64,000 nt of DNA from assembly GCA_026874595.1 (NCBI GenBank), contig CM049314.1, positions 77,204,300-77,268,299 on the forward strand, in the 5' to 3' direction. Each line of letters begins with the position of its first letter. Within the stretch, counting starts at the first letter, position 1. This document shows, one piece after another, positions 12,791 to 22,787 of the stretch. The position numbers and the translations under genes were made by a program. The notes below the pieces were generated by a model. The model did no database searches and had not been told where the DNA came from. It saw only the letters and a list, made by a program, of their open reading frames with translations. Source of the stretch: Sipunculus nudus (lineage: Eukaryota > Annelida > Sipuncula > Golfingiida > Sipunculidae).

Positions 12791-13200
12791 CTTGAGAGTG
12801 ATACAAAACCATTATGTATGAATGCCTCAAATAAATCCATTTCAGAGTCAGGAGAAGAACCTACTACCTCAGTTTCGTCAAACAAAGAACTGACATTGAC
12901 AGTGTCAGTCATAAACTCTTTTTCAGAGTCATTAAAGGAATCAACATCCATTTTACAATCAAACTCCTCATGGGAGTCAACAGAGGAATTTTCCTCAGCA
13001 GAAACATACTTCTGTCTGTCATAAGAGGACCTGCCCTCATTTGAAATACTCTCGCAAGAGTCATAAAAGGACTTAGCCTTATTCAAAGAATACTCCCCGC
13101 AGGCGTCTTGAAAGGACCTAGCCTTGTTCAATTCCTCGCAGGAATCAACTGAGGTCCTTACCCCGCAAGCTACGGATTCTTCTTTGAGTTCAGACGGCAC
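12757..13200 (-). pseudogene. Acidic, internally repetitive spacer between Gag zinc knuckle and protease
   Basis: One open frame of 147 codons lies on the minus strand, rich in Glu, Asp and Ser. Repeated units resemble NKAKSFYDSCE, with copies of form NKARSFQDACGE, NKAKSFYDSCES and NEGRSSYDRQ spaced roughly every 15-16 residues. Less regular EEFD/SEKEF units follow. The DNA shows matching near-tandem blocks around 13040-13150. It lies between the zinc knuckle and the protease, where a linker is expected. I do not recognise a domain and assign no function. Its long open frame amid a broken element could be chance or may reflect repeat expansion. Confidence 0.55.
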
Positions 13201-13301
13201 GTGGGCCTCCGTAGCATTAAACTCTCTATTACAGTCAATAAAGGAGTTATACCCTTTATTTACATGAAAAGAGCCAGGCTCTTGTACTTTGCTAGTTTCC
13301 A

Positions 13302-14040
13302 GCAGTCAAATTTTAGATGACCTTACTTCTTGCAGTAATTACAGATATTTTTCGCAAATGACTGGTCTTTGTTGGACGTGGACCGAGGTGTAGCAATGGA
13401 CCTTGTTGAACTACCAGGACTACTTGTACTGGGTGACTGCGCTTTAAACTTCTTTTGACCATACATTTTACATTCTTGTTCGTGAATGACTGGTTTGATT
13501 TGCTATTAAAGGACATTTTGTGTGGTAATTAATAATCATCAGCTAATTGAGCAGCAATGTCAAGTGTTTCAGGACTTTTCTCATCAAGAAAAGTTTTAAC
13601 ATCTGCGTTAATGCAGCGCTTGAATTCTTCAAGCAAAATCAACCGGGGCAAATTGTCATAATCTTTCATTACATTTTTAGAACTACACCAGCGATCAAAC
13701 AACTGCTCTTTTGTCCTAGCAAATTCCACGTAGGTCTGTTCTTTGCGCTGTTCCCAATTTCTGAATTTCTGGCGGCAAGCCTCCGGAACTAACTCATAAC
13801 CTTTGAGGATTAACTGTTTAACCTGGTGATAGTCAGCAGCGGCTTCTACTAAGAGCTCTGAATAAATTTCTCTGACCTTGCCAGTCAATACACTTTGTAA
13901 CAGCATAGTCCAATTTTCCTTAGGCCAATTTAAATTTTCAGCTACCTTCTCAAAGTGTAAGAAATATTTATCAACCTCTTTTTCTTGAAAAGGTGGGACA
14001 ATTCTAATGTGTTTAGTGACAACAAAACTGTGAGTTGGGA
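13302..14040 (-). pseudogene. Gypsy Gag capsid (SCAN-like) with CCHC zinc knuckle
   Basis: Gag forms the particle that packages element RNA. From about 14030 downward the frame shows RIVPPFQEKEVDKYFLHFEK, and 13906-13529 gives LVPEACRQKFRNWEQR and YVEFARTKEQLFDRWC. This is the pattern from which SCAN domains are thought to derive. Stops follow near 13527. A CX2CX4HX4C zinc knuckle lies at 13343-13302 (CNYC, then GHLKFDC), with an in-frame TAA inside its X4 segment. An upstream charged region (14250-14080, several stops) resembles the coiled coil that precedes capsid in such elements. The true start is not identifiable; an open stretch at 14547-14269 is likely leader plus the damaged N-terminus. 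Confidence 0.78.
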
Positions 14041-14541
14041 CAACACTTAGACTATATAACTTAGACTTTATAACTCAATTTCTTTTTCTGTTTCTAGTAT
14101 TTTTCTTTCTAATTGTTCTTCCCTCTCTTTTAATGCTAGCTCATGTAGCATTTCCAACTTTTTAAATTCTAATTGCATAGCAAGGCTGTCATTTTTTTTT
14201 ATGTTTCCACTTCACTCTTTTCAATTAAACCTTTGCGAAGTAGATCTTGCATGATTTTAGCAATGATATCAGGCTTTCTCAAAGTTTTTTTTCACACTTA
14301 GCCCTAATTGTTGTCTCAAACGCAACAACTGTTCCTTTATCAACTGTTCAGATTGATCAGGGTCGGAATCGTCAACAAATGTCTCAGGTTTGAAAAGTGC
14401 GATGTTGAAATGTAAAAAAAAAAAAAAAAAAGTGAGATAAATCCTGTAAACAATGCATTGTAAACAACATGTAATCTTGTAAAAATTATGATATAACAAT
14501 GTGTCCAGGTCAAGGCCTAACAAATTTTTAAAATATTCAGC

Positions 14542-14559
14542 ATCCAAGACAAGCCCCTA
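14542..14559 (-). other. tRNA-Pro-type primer-binding site
   Basis: On the minus strand the 18 bases read TAGGGGCTTGTCTTGGAT. They match 14 of 18 positions of the classical tRNA-Pro primer-binding site TGGGGGCTCGTCCGGGAT. The site begins 6 bases inside the LTR boundary at 14566, the expected place for minus-strand cDNA priming. Confidence 0.65.
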
Positions 14560-14565
14560 ATTTTA

Positions 14566-14902
14566 TGTAAAGGAACCTAATATCAACAGATCACGTATGC
14601 GTAATAAACATAAATTTTGTAATGGAATAAAAAAAAAAAACAGATTTTACCATTTCTGGAACAATCTAAAGAACCTAACATAATGAACACGCATAAAGAA
14701 CATACTAGAACAAAGAATGCTATGTATCTCCACGCGAGAGTTCATCCGTGAGCCGGCCCGGCCCTGCCAGGCGAGAAAGCCCCAGACTAGCATGACAAAG
14801 AGAGTTCAACCAGTACGGATTAAACTGAGAGTGCAAGACGCGGCAAGGCGAGGCCACTACAACACGAACTACGCCCGTGTCACACATTAAAAAAGACATC
14901 TG

Positions 14903-14906
<4 letters not shown>
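14566..14906 (-). repeat. 5' LTR of the Gypsy element, internally deleted
   Basis: It starts TGTAAAGGAACCTAATATCA at the low end and ends CATCTGTAAC at the high end, matching the termini of the 1765-2620 LTR. Conserved inner blocks include CGTGAGCCGGCCCGG and CAGGCGAGAAAGCCC. About 0.5 kb corresponding to roughly 1836-2368 of the other LTR is missing, including the TATA box and the polyadenylation signal, so this LTR should not promote transcription. The terminal A is replaced by the start of a (TA)n tract. Confidence 0.8.
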
Positions 14907-14953
<47 letters not shown>

Positions 14954-16552
14954 TGCCAAATGAGTAATTAAAGTTTTTATGTTATTGTATTGTTTATATA
15001 ATTTACAAGATTCAGCTATAATCAGCTGATCCATTGAATATATCATCCTAGTAAATTTTTTTTGGATATAAATACATGTGGTCACATCACTGACCTTAAA
15101 TTAATTTATAAAACATATATTTAATATAGCCTGCCGTACATCGTACAGTAAACATCGAACAAAATCCCCTTAATGTACCGTATATAACCCAATACAAGAC
15201 CAAACAAATATAGATGTGATATCGGATACAAAAATTGTATGGTTAGTTAAATAGTAAAAAAGGGTAAATGACATAAGGAAAGGGCACAAGTGAATCTTAT
15301 TTTATTACGGCCATTACTGTCACGTAGACATAAGAGAAGTTTATAAGAACTAATGGCCTGTAAATATTTCTAAATCACGGATTATCTCTGTAGAGAAATT
15401 TAATTTAATTTACATTTCCAGTTTGTTCTTTAATTATACAGTATATCATTCATCATGCTTGTTCAAGGAAGCTTAAATAAATAACAGTAATATAAAACCA
15501 CTTGGAATTTTTATGTACAATCCCATCAATTCTGTATGGGGAACAGCAGCTTTTATAACACAAACGTGTTCCTCGCAGAAGGGTGTATCGAGGTTGGCTT
15601 TCCTTTTAAGTATTAATCGTTGGGGATGTTTAGGCTTAAGGTCCTATGTGTCCTGAGTATATAATCACTCAAACCTTTTTTTTTATTTTACCAAACGTCC
15701 TTTTGAAGTGAAAACCATAATCCCTTATTTTAAATGAGTCCATCTTTATTCTGGGCGAGTTCGCTCGTAGTAAGATATCTCCATAAATCCCTTCCACTTG
15801 AAGTGTAACATGAAAGACTTCTTGAGCAGTCTTTCTCTAAGCAGCCTGCAATGTACACTCTCTGCAAGTTATACTGGCCTTTGTTATCCTATAATATTGG
15901 GTGCATCATATTGATAGGCTTTATTGGAAGGCAAACATTACCTAAAAGCAAAACACTGGCTCTATCCACCAAACAGTCTTACCAGTTATTTCGGTAATTA
16001 TGAATAAGGTCGCACGTGATGTGGCCACAGACATCAGGGCAAATCAGTAAATGTACAAAACGGTCACAAATGTCCACATGCCGTATTTAAAGGTTTATCG
16101 CCTTTATATACTATCCTTTATTTGACTGGTCAAATTCTCAATGGCGTTCTGGCACCCCCACTGATCAGAACATAGTGACACATTGTTTTGCTCAGTGAGG
16201 AGAGGATGCGTTCAGGAGTCACTTGATGGTAAACTGACATTAGTTCATGTAATAGTGATGGCGACCTGATAGAGAAAGATGTCTCGCTAAGCTTAGCGCC
16301 GAGCCTTGCTTATAAGATTATGGAACGTATAAGCTGCTGAAAGAAAAAAAAATTAAAACACTAAATCAAGCGACCTTGTTTAGGGTTTTACATCCTTCAT
16401 TCCCATTGTTTTCCTTCTTCTCCATTTTTCTTTTAAGCTTGATCTCCAATATATGCCAACCTTTCAAAAGCAGAGATTTTGGAACAGTATCAGGCGATGG
16501 TCACAGATATGTACCTCGACCATAATTTTGATAACACTCCCAAGGTTCTACA
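14907..16552. repeat. Direct segment copy B
   Basis: This is the partner of 8194-10057 in the same orientation. It starts with a (TA)n tract (14907-14951), then CTGCCAAATGAGT, and ends near CCCAAGGTTCTACAT. Beyond 16552 it diverges from copy A, which enters the Gypsy RT at the equivalent point. No coding region was recognised. Confidence 0.85.
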
Positions 16553-17280
16553 TCTGCGTACTCCTCGGACCGTTCAATTATAACATGCTGAGCTTATGCA
16601 GGTCCATAGACTATGGTGATCCAGTAGGACGCAGAATTTATTTATGTAATTTTTGAGTATATGTTGTTTAAATATGCCTTAAACAGTTGTTTCATTCCAA
16701 AATGATACTAGAATGGCACTCAGTGAAGCGCATAAGTCCGCAAATTTGTCATACCCCGATCTGTACCAAATATAGTGGTGTTCTCCCCGACCCACGAAGT
16801 CATATAGAAATAAATTCAGTATTTTCAGTACGAACTAACATGGTTCCAAGCATAAAAAGTTCACGAACGAACTGCTAAGAATGGATATGTAGAGCAGACT
16901 CATTATAAAACATTATCTGATTTCTATGGTTTATTCAAGTGAAACGCTGTTTATTTTTAGCTCCCTGTTTAAAACAAAGAAGGGTCCGAAGAAGCAGTCT
17001 TCTGCAGAGGTTGAATGTCTTTTTACACAACCAGAGGCCGCTGCAGGCCTTTAAACCCCCATAATCGATATACATTGTCACTTTACCTTTCAACTTATTT
17101 ATGATAATTCTGAAAGATAAAATCTAAAATGAATAAATAGTCCAATTAAATTAAAGGTTCATAGTCCCAGAGAACAAAATTGAAGCGGACAAAAATGTTA
17201 TTTGAAAAGAGTATACCGTAGGTGGAATTCAATAAAGCAAACAAGAAAGAATAATCGCTGTTACGATGCATGTGACGCGA
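16553..17280. other. No recognised gene
   Basis: Two short open frames (16453-16656 and 16687-16878) have no domain, no start context and no homologue I recognise, and the first straddles the repeat boundary. I treat the stretch as non-coding. Confidence 0.4.
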
Positions 17281-17560
17281 GGTTGTATTCTGACATACGG
17301 AGGGTCACGGGGTGACCGAGAATCAATGTGCTGGGAGAGATAAGTTCAAGATTAGCGGGACGGATGATAAAGAAAGAGTGCCGACAGTGTAAATGTTGAG
17401 GTAAAAAATACTTTACACATTGTCACACCGGCTTTAACAGATTGCCATGTCAGGCCAGATTAAAGGACAGGGCGTGGCGGTGCCCGAACAAGGTCGGTCT
17501 CCCGCCCAGAGAATCAAATGTCGTCCAGAATATTCATGCATCAATAACCAGGATCTATCT
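17281..17560 (+). repeat. Dispersed repeat family R1, copy 1
   Basis: Shares an ordered set of blocks with 27836-28118, 30336-30620 and 44868-45110. These are TAAATGTTGAGGTAAAA, then CTTTACACA and TGTCAC, then a CAAG[AG]TCGG...TGTC..CTC block and a TGTCGTCC block. It precedes a (TA)n tract at 17625. No protein-coding capacity was recognised; it is probably a non-autonomous transposon relic. Confidence 0.6.
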
Positions 17561-17611
17561 TTTTTCCTTGCCTAGAGGTGGTTTTGATTTTGGAATGGAA
17601 CATAACAGGGT

Positions 17612-17624
<13 letters not shown>

Positions 17625-17672
<48 letters not shown>

Positions 17673-17684
17673 TAGATAGATAGA
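17625..17684. repeat. (TA)n then (GATA)n microsatellite
   Basis: TA dinucleotides to 17670, followed by a short GATA tetranucleotide run. Confidence 0.95.
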
Positions 17685-19430
17685 ATCTGAAAACCAGATC
17701 AAACATGGATTATATAAAACATATAGAAAAGTTTCTAAATTATCATGCTAGGTGTCTTATTAGTATTGTTGGAATTTATCTGAAGCTAAGTCATTAGGTC
17801 CAGAGCTACGGTTAAGATAATGGATAAGAAATATGTCATCAGGATTTAATGTTCACTATTAGTTCACTATCAGTTAGAAATGTCCTGTTTGACCGCCTCC
17901 ATAAATTACATACTTGATTAAAATTTGCAAGATTACTGTCAGATTTATAATGATTTATGATTTCAACAAGCTGTGCCTAAAATCCATGAATGATAATTAT
18001 TTGATTATTGCATTAAGAGGTCTGTTATGCTGCTCTGTCTGAATGAAATATGTATAAATCCCTGTTTTGATTGAACGAAAAGTGATAGGGAGTGAAAGAG
18101 GGATTCAGTGCCGGGTTCTATAGGCCAAAAAACGTAATAAGAAAATTATACTTTCTTTTAAAAATAAAATATTTTATGTCGTTTTTTATTGGTATCTATT
18201 TCACATTTCTAACCGTACAATAAGGGGCATTAGACTCTTATGAATCTGAGTAAGACTTCCTTATGAGATAGATTCAAAACAATTATATATTATCTTATTA
18301 GACATTTCCAAGAATATAATTGTTAATGCTCTGGAATATGCTCTGTTTCACAAAGCGGAAATAAAGAAGTGTACGAGGTTTTTTTTTTCTTTGCTCTTGA
18401 TAAGACGCTATTCAGTTTGACAACCCCAGTGCCTCCTTGCCAAAAAAACCTTTATTTCAATTGGTTTTGCAATGCTTGTTGAATTGAAGGGAAAGGCTGC
18501 ATGGAACTGAAAATATAGGGAGCTCCCATTATAAACCAACATTAAAGTGGGTAAAACTATGTTTTTCGTCGGTACGTTGTACTTTATAATGCTTTACACG
18601 TCATATGATGTGGAAGCATTTAACTTTTCAGCAAGGATATCTGCCTGTTTATGTCTGCATTTTTTATTTTCTGCTAAACATTAGGGAATTAATTATCTAA
18701 TTTCACATAATGTACCGTACCCGTATGCTTATCAAATAAGTAATGGAAATATAAATAATGGTAACGCCACACAATATGACAATGTTATATGTAATTCCAT
18801 TACCAGAACACGAGCTACAGTCATTCTAGAGGTTTTTCAAGGAACGATAACGTATTTAACGAGGACACTGCTTTTTACAGAGACGTTTTGTTCCAATGTC
18901 ATGCCTGTTAGTACGATATTTATCAAACTTTACTGTCGGAGATCCTTTGATGAGTAGTGCAGTTGATTTTCATTTATTTGAATTTTCTAATTGTTCTAAA
19001 GAAGGACAAATAATGCGGCGCCATGAAACTGCAATCTGATTAGCTTGATGTAACAACTCCCAGACTTAATTTTCTTAATTTAACTTTTTAAAAAGTATTT
19101 TTTATACATCTAAACATTAGACAGCAGGCTCTTTTTTTAAATGATATTTATTCAGAAAAAAAGGCTCTTCCTTTTATATACTTAGTTACAATTAGTTGAG
19201 ATCTTAAGAACAAATATCATATATTTAGAGAGATATTTGTTTGTACGATCCTCTTCCTGTTTGTCATATTTGTCAAATTATTATTTTACATAGGCCATTT
19301 TGCATCTTGCAAGGTAGCAATAATGAATGTAATACGACAATATAATCTTGCTTTAAGGCAGCCGTCACGCTACAATATATAAATATGCATGAAGTAAATA
19401 ATAGATTATTTGGCTTTTCATTTATAGCAT
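17685..19430. other. No recognised gene
   Basis: AT-rich on both strands, with no open frame of note, no tRNA-like element and no repeat shared with the rest of the window that I could recognise. Confidence 0.4.
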
Positions 19431-19431
19431 A

Positions 19432-19465
<34 letters not shown>

Positions 19466-19568
19466 TATATATATTCTAACCACAGTCACCTGATGATCGG
19501 AGTTATACCAGAGTTATACCAATCTGGCCTAGTCTGTAGACCATAGAGCACTTTACAACGGAGGATAT

Positions 19569-19603
<35 letters not shown>
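19431..19603. repeat. Two (TA)n tracts enclosing a 95-bp insert
   Basis: (TA)n at 19431-19474 and 19570-19603. The enclosed stretch begins ATTCTAACCACAGTCACCTG, runs on into ATGATCGG, and contains a short direct repeat of AGAGTTATACC/GAGTTATACC. The CCTGATGA string recalls the hammerhead-like ends described elsewhere in the window, but no GAAA partner with a stem is evident. Confidence 0.6.
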
Positions 19604-19605
<2 letters not shown>

Positions 19606-20480
19606 CATTACAGACAAGATCTTTCTAAGTTTTCTCCTTTTCCATATGGGAATAACATAACCATAACCGTGCATAGAGAAACATGAAAATATTTATTTAC
19701 TGAAAACGCCATATTTTATCTATGTGTGTGTATACTCAAATAATCGAACATAAAATAAATTTGAGTAAACAAACATAACAATTGCCAGTAGTTGACTGGT
19801 ATAAGTGTAAGCAGAATATAGGGGGCGCACGCCCCTTTGCATCCCCCTATGAATACGCCCTGCACTGAATTATGTATTCAGGTAGACGACACATGGACTT
19901 CATGTCCTATGATATATCTCTGCTAAACAAATAGTACGGTCCACGGGCCAAATGGAAGTGCATATTGTAGACACTATCGCGAAAATTTTGTACCGACAAG
20001 TCTAGTAAAATTCCCTCTGCCGAGATGACAAGAGCAGCTGGCAGCATTTGTCTGTACCGGTGTCTTAACTGTTATATTGCGACCCGCGAATCGTGATCGC
20101 TTCAGTCAGCCGGTACCTTCTGACTGCGCTCTTCGGTGTGCACCTCAATATCTCGCGCTGATTGGCTGATCCAGAGTTTGTTAGGCCTACTTAATGCTTA
20201 AACAGGCCCACTTTCAAGAGTGGTGGTCCGATAAACGTTAATACTGAGGCTGAAGGTTATAGTGTTTTAAAGTCTCGCTGAAATCAACATAAGCGACGGC
20301 CTTAAAATATTAAGACAAATTTAATTAGAATATTAGTAGCCAATTGGAAGCCCAGAATAGGCGATGACTGAATGAGCCATGTTGGTTTTGAAAAAGATTC
20401 TGGGAAAGACCACTGTTGACGTCACTGGAATAGACCGTAGTTCAGCGAGACGGTGATGTGTGGCGCTGACCGTCCGGGAA
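19604..20480. other. No recognised gene
   Basis: Contains a short hairpin (GGGGCG-CA-CGCCCC near 19822-19835) within a GGGGGC-rich context and a moderately GC-rich part from 20000. No exon-like open frame was recognised. Confidence 0.4.
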
Positions 20481-20482
20481 CC

Positions 20483-20649
20483 GGCCAAGATTTCCAGTCC
20501 ATGAAATAAGAGGGTCAGATAGTGGCAAATTAGTTATATGAGTTCCCGTAAGATGGCGGTACCGATAATAAGTTCGATACAACACGGGAACGTTTTATTT
20601 CCCTGTCAGAAGCAACAATTAAGTCATAACTATTTCATGGACTTGGCCA
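20483..20649. repeat. Nested inverted repeats around an AAGATGGCGG motif
   Basis: The outer arms pair GGCCAAG...GTCCATGAAATA (20483-20508, with a 7-base interruption) with TATTTCATGGACTTGGCC (20631-20648). Inner arms GTTCCCGT (20542-20549) and ACGGGAAC (20584-20591) enclose TAAGATGGCGGTACC. This may be a small foldback element or a structured non-coding unit. The AAGATGGCGG string also matches a YY1-type core, but no gene is attached. Confidence 0.5.
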
Positions 20650-21238
20650 GTCTAGACGTACCATAGCCGGTGTAGAGACAACAGACCCCATCCTGCTACA
20701 GATCTCCCCCTGTTTTCAATGGCCAAGGTACCATCAACCTATGCAACAGAAATTGAAATGTCCTCCAATTTATTTGATTATAAATACAAAGGAAAGGAAC
20801 GTGTATCAATAAAATTGCGAACACGTTAAATTATGTATTCATTTCATTTAATGAATTTGTGGAAAAGAAACCAAACTATCACGATCCATATTAGGAATAA
20901 TAGGCAACCTGTGATAGGACAGATGGTGACATTTGCTGGATAGATCTTAAGGACACTATATGACAATCGGGAATGGAAACTGATCTTATTTCTGGCATCT
21001 CAGTGTCAAAAGGCGTTAATGGAGACCGGCGTGACAAACTGAGAGGACTATAGGGCACATGGTGAAGTATAGTATTATACCTCAGCATTGATTCCCCTGG
21101 CGATCTGTCTGTCTAAGCCCTTGATCTAACACTCCCTTGTCCTCTCGAATGTATTGATTCCGAGTCAACCCCGAACTACGCAGGGGTACAACCTTACATC
21201 CTCAGCATTTTTTTTTTGTCTATTAACTCTATTAAAAG

Positions 21239-22434
21239 ATGATGAAGCTACTCTGCCACATGAGATATATATATATATATATGTTGTCCGACAGCCCATC
21301 AAAGCCTTTAGCGTATATGCGTTACATTGATGACATATTTATTGTATGGCAACACTGTCCAGAATCTCTAAAACTTTTTTTTGCACAAGCGAATAATGTC
21401 AATCCTCATATCAAATTCACAATCGACTCCTCACCGGCACAAATCCCATTCCTTGATGTGTCAGTTGCCATCACTGAAGGACATTTGACTACCACCATAT
21501 ATCATAAACCAACTGACGGTCACAGCTATCTCCACTACAGTAGCTTCCACCCACAACATCTCAAACGAGGGATCGTATTTGCACAGATGCTGCGCTACAG
21601 ACGCATATGCTCAAATGATTCAGATTGTAAATGCAAAGCACTTGAATTAGCCAAACATTTCCTCATTAAAGGGTACCCTTTCAAGTTAATCCTACAAAAT
21701 TTTGAAAAAAAAGTTTGTTATATTAAACGAAACAGCCTCCTCAGTTACAAAGAAAAAGACATAAATTCACGCATCCCTATGATCCAGGAATTTCACCCGC
21801 CCATCATCTCTATCAACAAAAATATACAAAAATGCTGGAATAACTTTAATTTAAATCCCGCTACAGGTTCTCTTTTCTCCACGCCTCCCGTTGCCACTTA
21901 CAGACAGCCTCCCTACCTCAAACGCATGCTTGTGCACTCGAAACTACACAAACATAACAGCCCGTCAGGGAATGTCAAATGCGGTGACCGCCTCTGTGAG
22001 ATTTGCGATATTTTAAACACCAATTCCACATTTCAGTCCCCAGGATCTAACATAACCCTAAGGCCAGGCCCTTTTTCTTGCAATTCCTCAAATGTCATTT
22101 ACTTTATTACTTGTTAAAAATGCCCGAATGGGGAGGGAAATTTTATAGGAGAAACCGGCACCAAATTCAGGCTCAGAATGAACAACCACAAAAAAACATC
22201 CGCGACAACACTCCCCGATTCCCCGTGGCCGCACATTTCAACAAATCCAACCATTCGCTCAGAGATTTAACATGCATCATCCTTTAAATGCAACTTTCCC
22301 TCCAGCAAAGACAGATTCACATCCGAACAAAAGCACATTGATACACTACGTACGCACATAAAAGGATTAAACAAAGATTTGGCTTTTCTCTGTAAATACC
22401 CGGCACTCATCACATACTTTTCCCCTCGAGACTA
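21239..22434 (+). pseudogene. Penelope-like RT (C-terminal part) plus GIY-YIG endonuclease, broken
   Basis: RT motif C appears as YMRYIDDIFIVW (about 21315-21350), followed by IPFLDVSVAI and the IYHKPTD[GS]HSYLHYSSFHP block (about 21500-21555) diagnostic of Penelope-like RTs. The endonuclease begins at VIYFITC (about 22093-22113), then KCPNGEGNFIGETG, giving the GIY...YIG-like pair and the catalytic-Glu GETG box. An in-frame TAA at 22114-22116 splits these two, and frameshifts near 22190 and 22285 follow. The last frame ends near YFSPRD at 22434. The first roughly 15 codons of the open frame (21239-21282) are (TA)n-derived and not part of the protein. The element is inactive. Confidence 0.87.
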
Positions 22435-22738
22435 ACCCCTCCCTGTCTTTGACACCCAAGCAGCCCTGTTTTCATGTGGATATACACAGGCCAGTCCTGA
22501 CAAGACATCAGATAGATTAATGGGTATAGCTGGCAAGCCAGCCCCGTTGACCTAGCGAAGGGTCACACTATCCGCTTTGTTTACAGTTAGTCACTCGCTC
22601 TGACGAAGGCTACAGGAGTAGCTGAAAAATAGCAACAATCTGTACATGTTATCCAAATAATATAATTGTTTGATATGTTGGCGTTGATGTCTCTCTTCTT
22701 TTTATTTTCATTGACTGTCTTAAGCCAGAACCCGGAGA

Positions 22739-22740
<2 letters not shown>
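21283..22740 (+). mobile_element. 5'-truncated Penelope-like element with GIY-YIG endonuclease
   Basis: Starts directly after a short (TA)n tract (21266-21282) within the RT domain and ends immediately before a longer (TA)n tract (22741-22785). It includes the C-terminal half of RT, a linker with Cys pairs, a GIY-YIG endonuclease remnant and a roughly 300-bp 3' untranslated part carrying a hammerhead-type core. Upstream RT motifs are absent, so it is 5'-truncated, as is common for Penelope-like insertions. Confidence 0.85.
22600..22627 (+). ncRNA. Hammerhead-ribozyme-like core in the Penelope-like 3' region
   Basis: CTGACGA (22600-22606) is followed by GGCTAC (22608-22613), loop AGGA, GTAGCT (22618-22623, forming a 6-bp stem with one G-U pair), then GAAA (22624-22627). 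This is the CUGANGA-stem II-GAAA arrangement of hammerhead ribozymes, which are known in Penelope-like elements. Stems I and III are not convincingly formed by the flanks, so catalysis is uncertain. Confidence 0.5.

Positions 22741-22785
<45 letters not shown>
22741..22785. repeat. (TA)n microsatellite at the 3' boundary of the Penelope-like element
   Basis: Uninterrupted TA run directly following the element's 3' end. Confidence 0.95.

Positions 22786-22787
<2 letters not shown>

Larger units (their letters stand above)
10057..14906 (-). mobile_element. Truncated Ty3/Gypsy retrotransposon, Gmr1-like domain order
   Basis: Minus-strand order is LTR (14906-14566), primer-binding site, gag with zinc knuckle, acidic spacer, protease, integrase, integrase C-terminal domain, then RT. 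The element stops before RNase H and has no adjacent 3' LTR. Integrase lying ahead of RT is the Ty1/copia-like order, yet the proteins are Gypsy-type. Established knowledge: the Gmr1 group of Gypsy elements has this order, and SCAN domains have been proposed to derive from Gmr1-like gag. Numerous stops, frameshifts and deletions make the copy inactive. It abuts direct-repeat copy A at 10057 and copy B at 14907. Confidence 0.82.

Noticed and set aside
19475-19569. Hammerhead ribozyme at CCTGATGATCGG
   Set aside because: No GAAA with a supporting helix II is evident downstream.
21239-21282. N-terminal start of the Penelope-like frame
   Set aside because: These codons come from flanking DNA and a (TA)n tract; homology to the element starts at about 21283.
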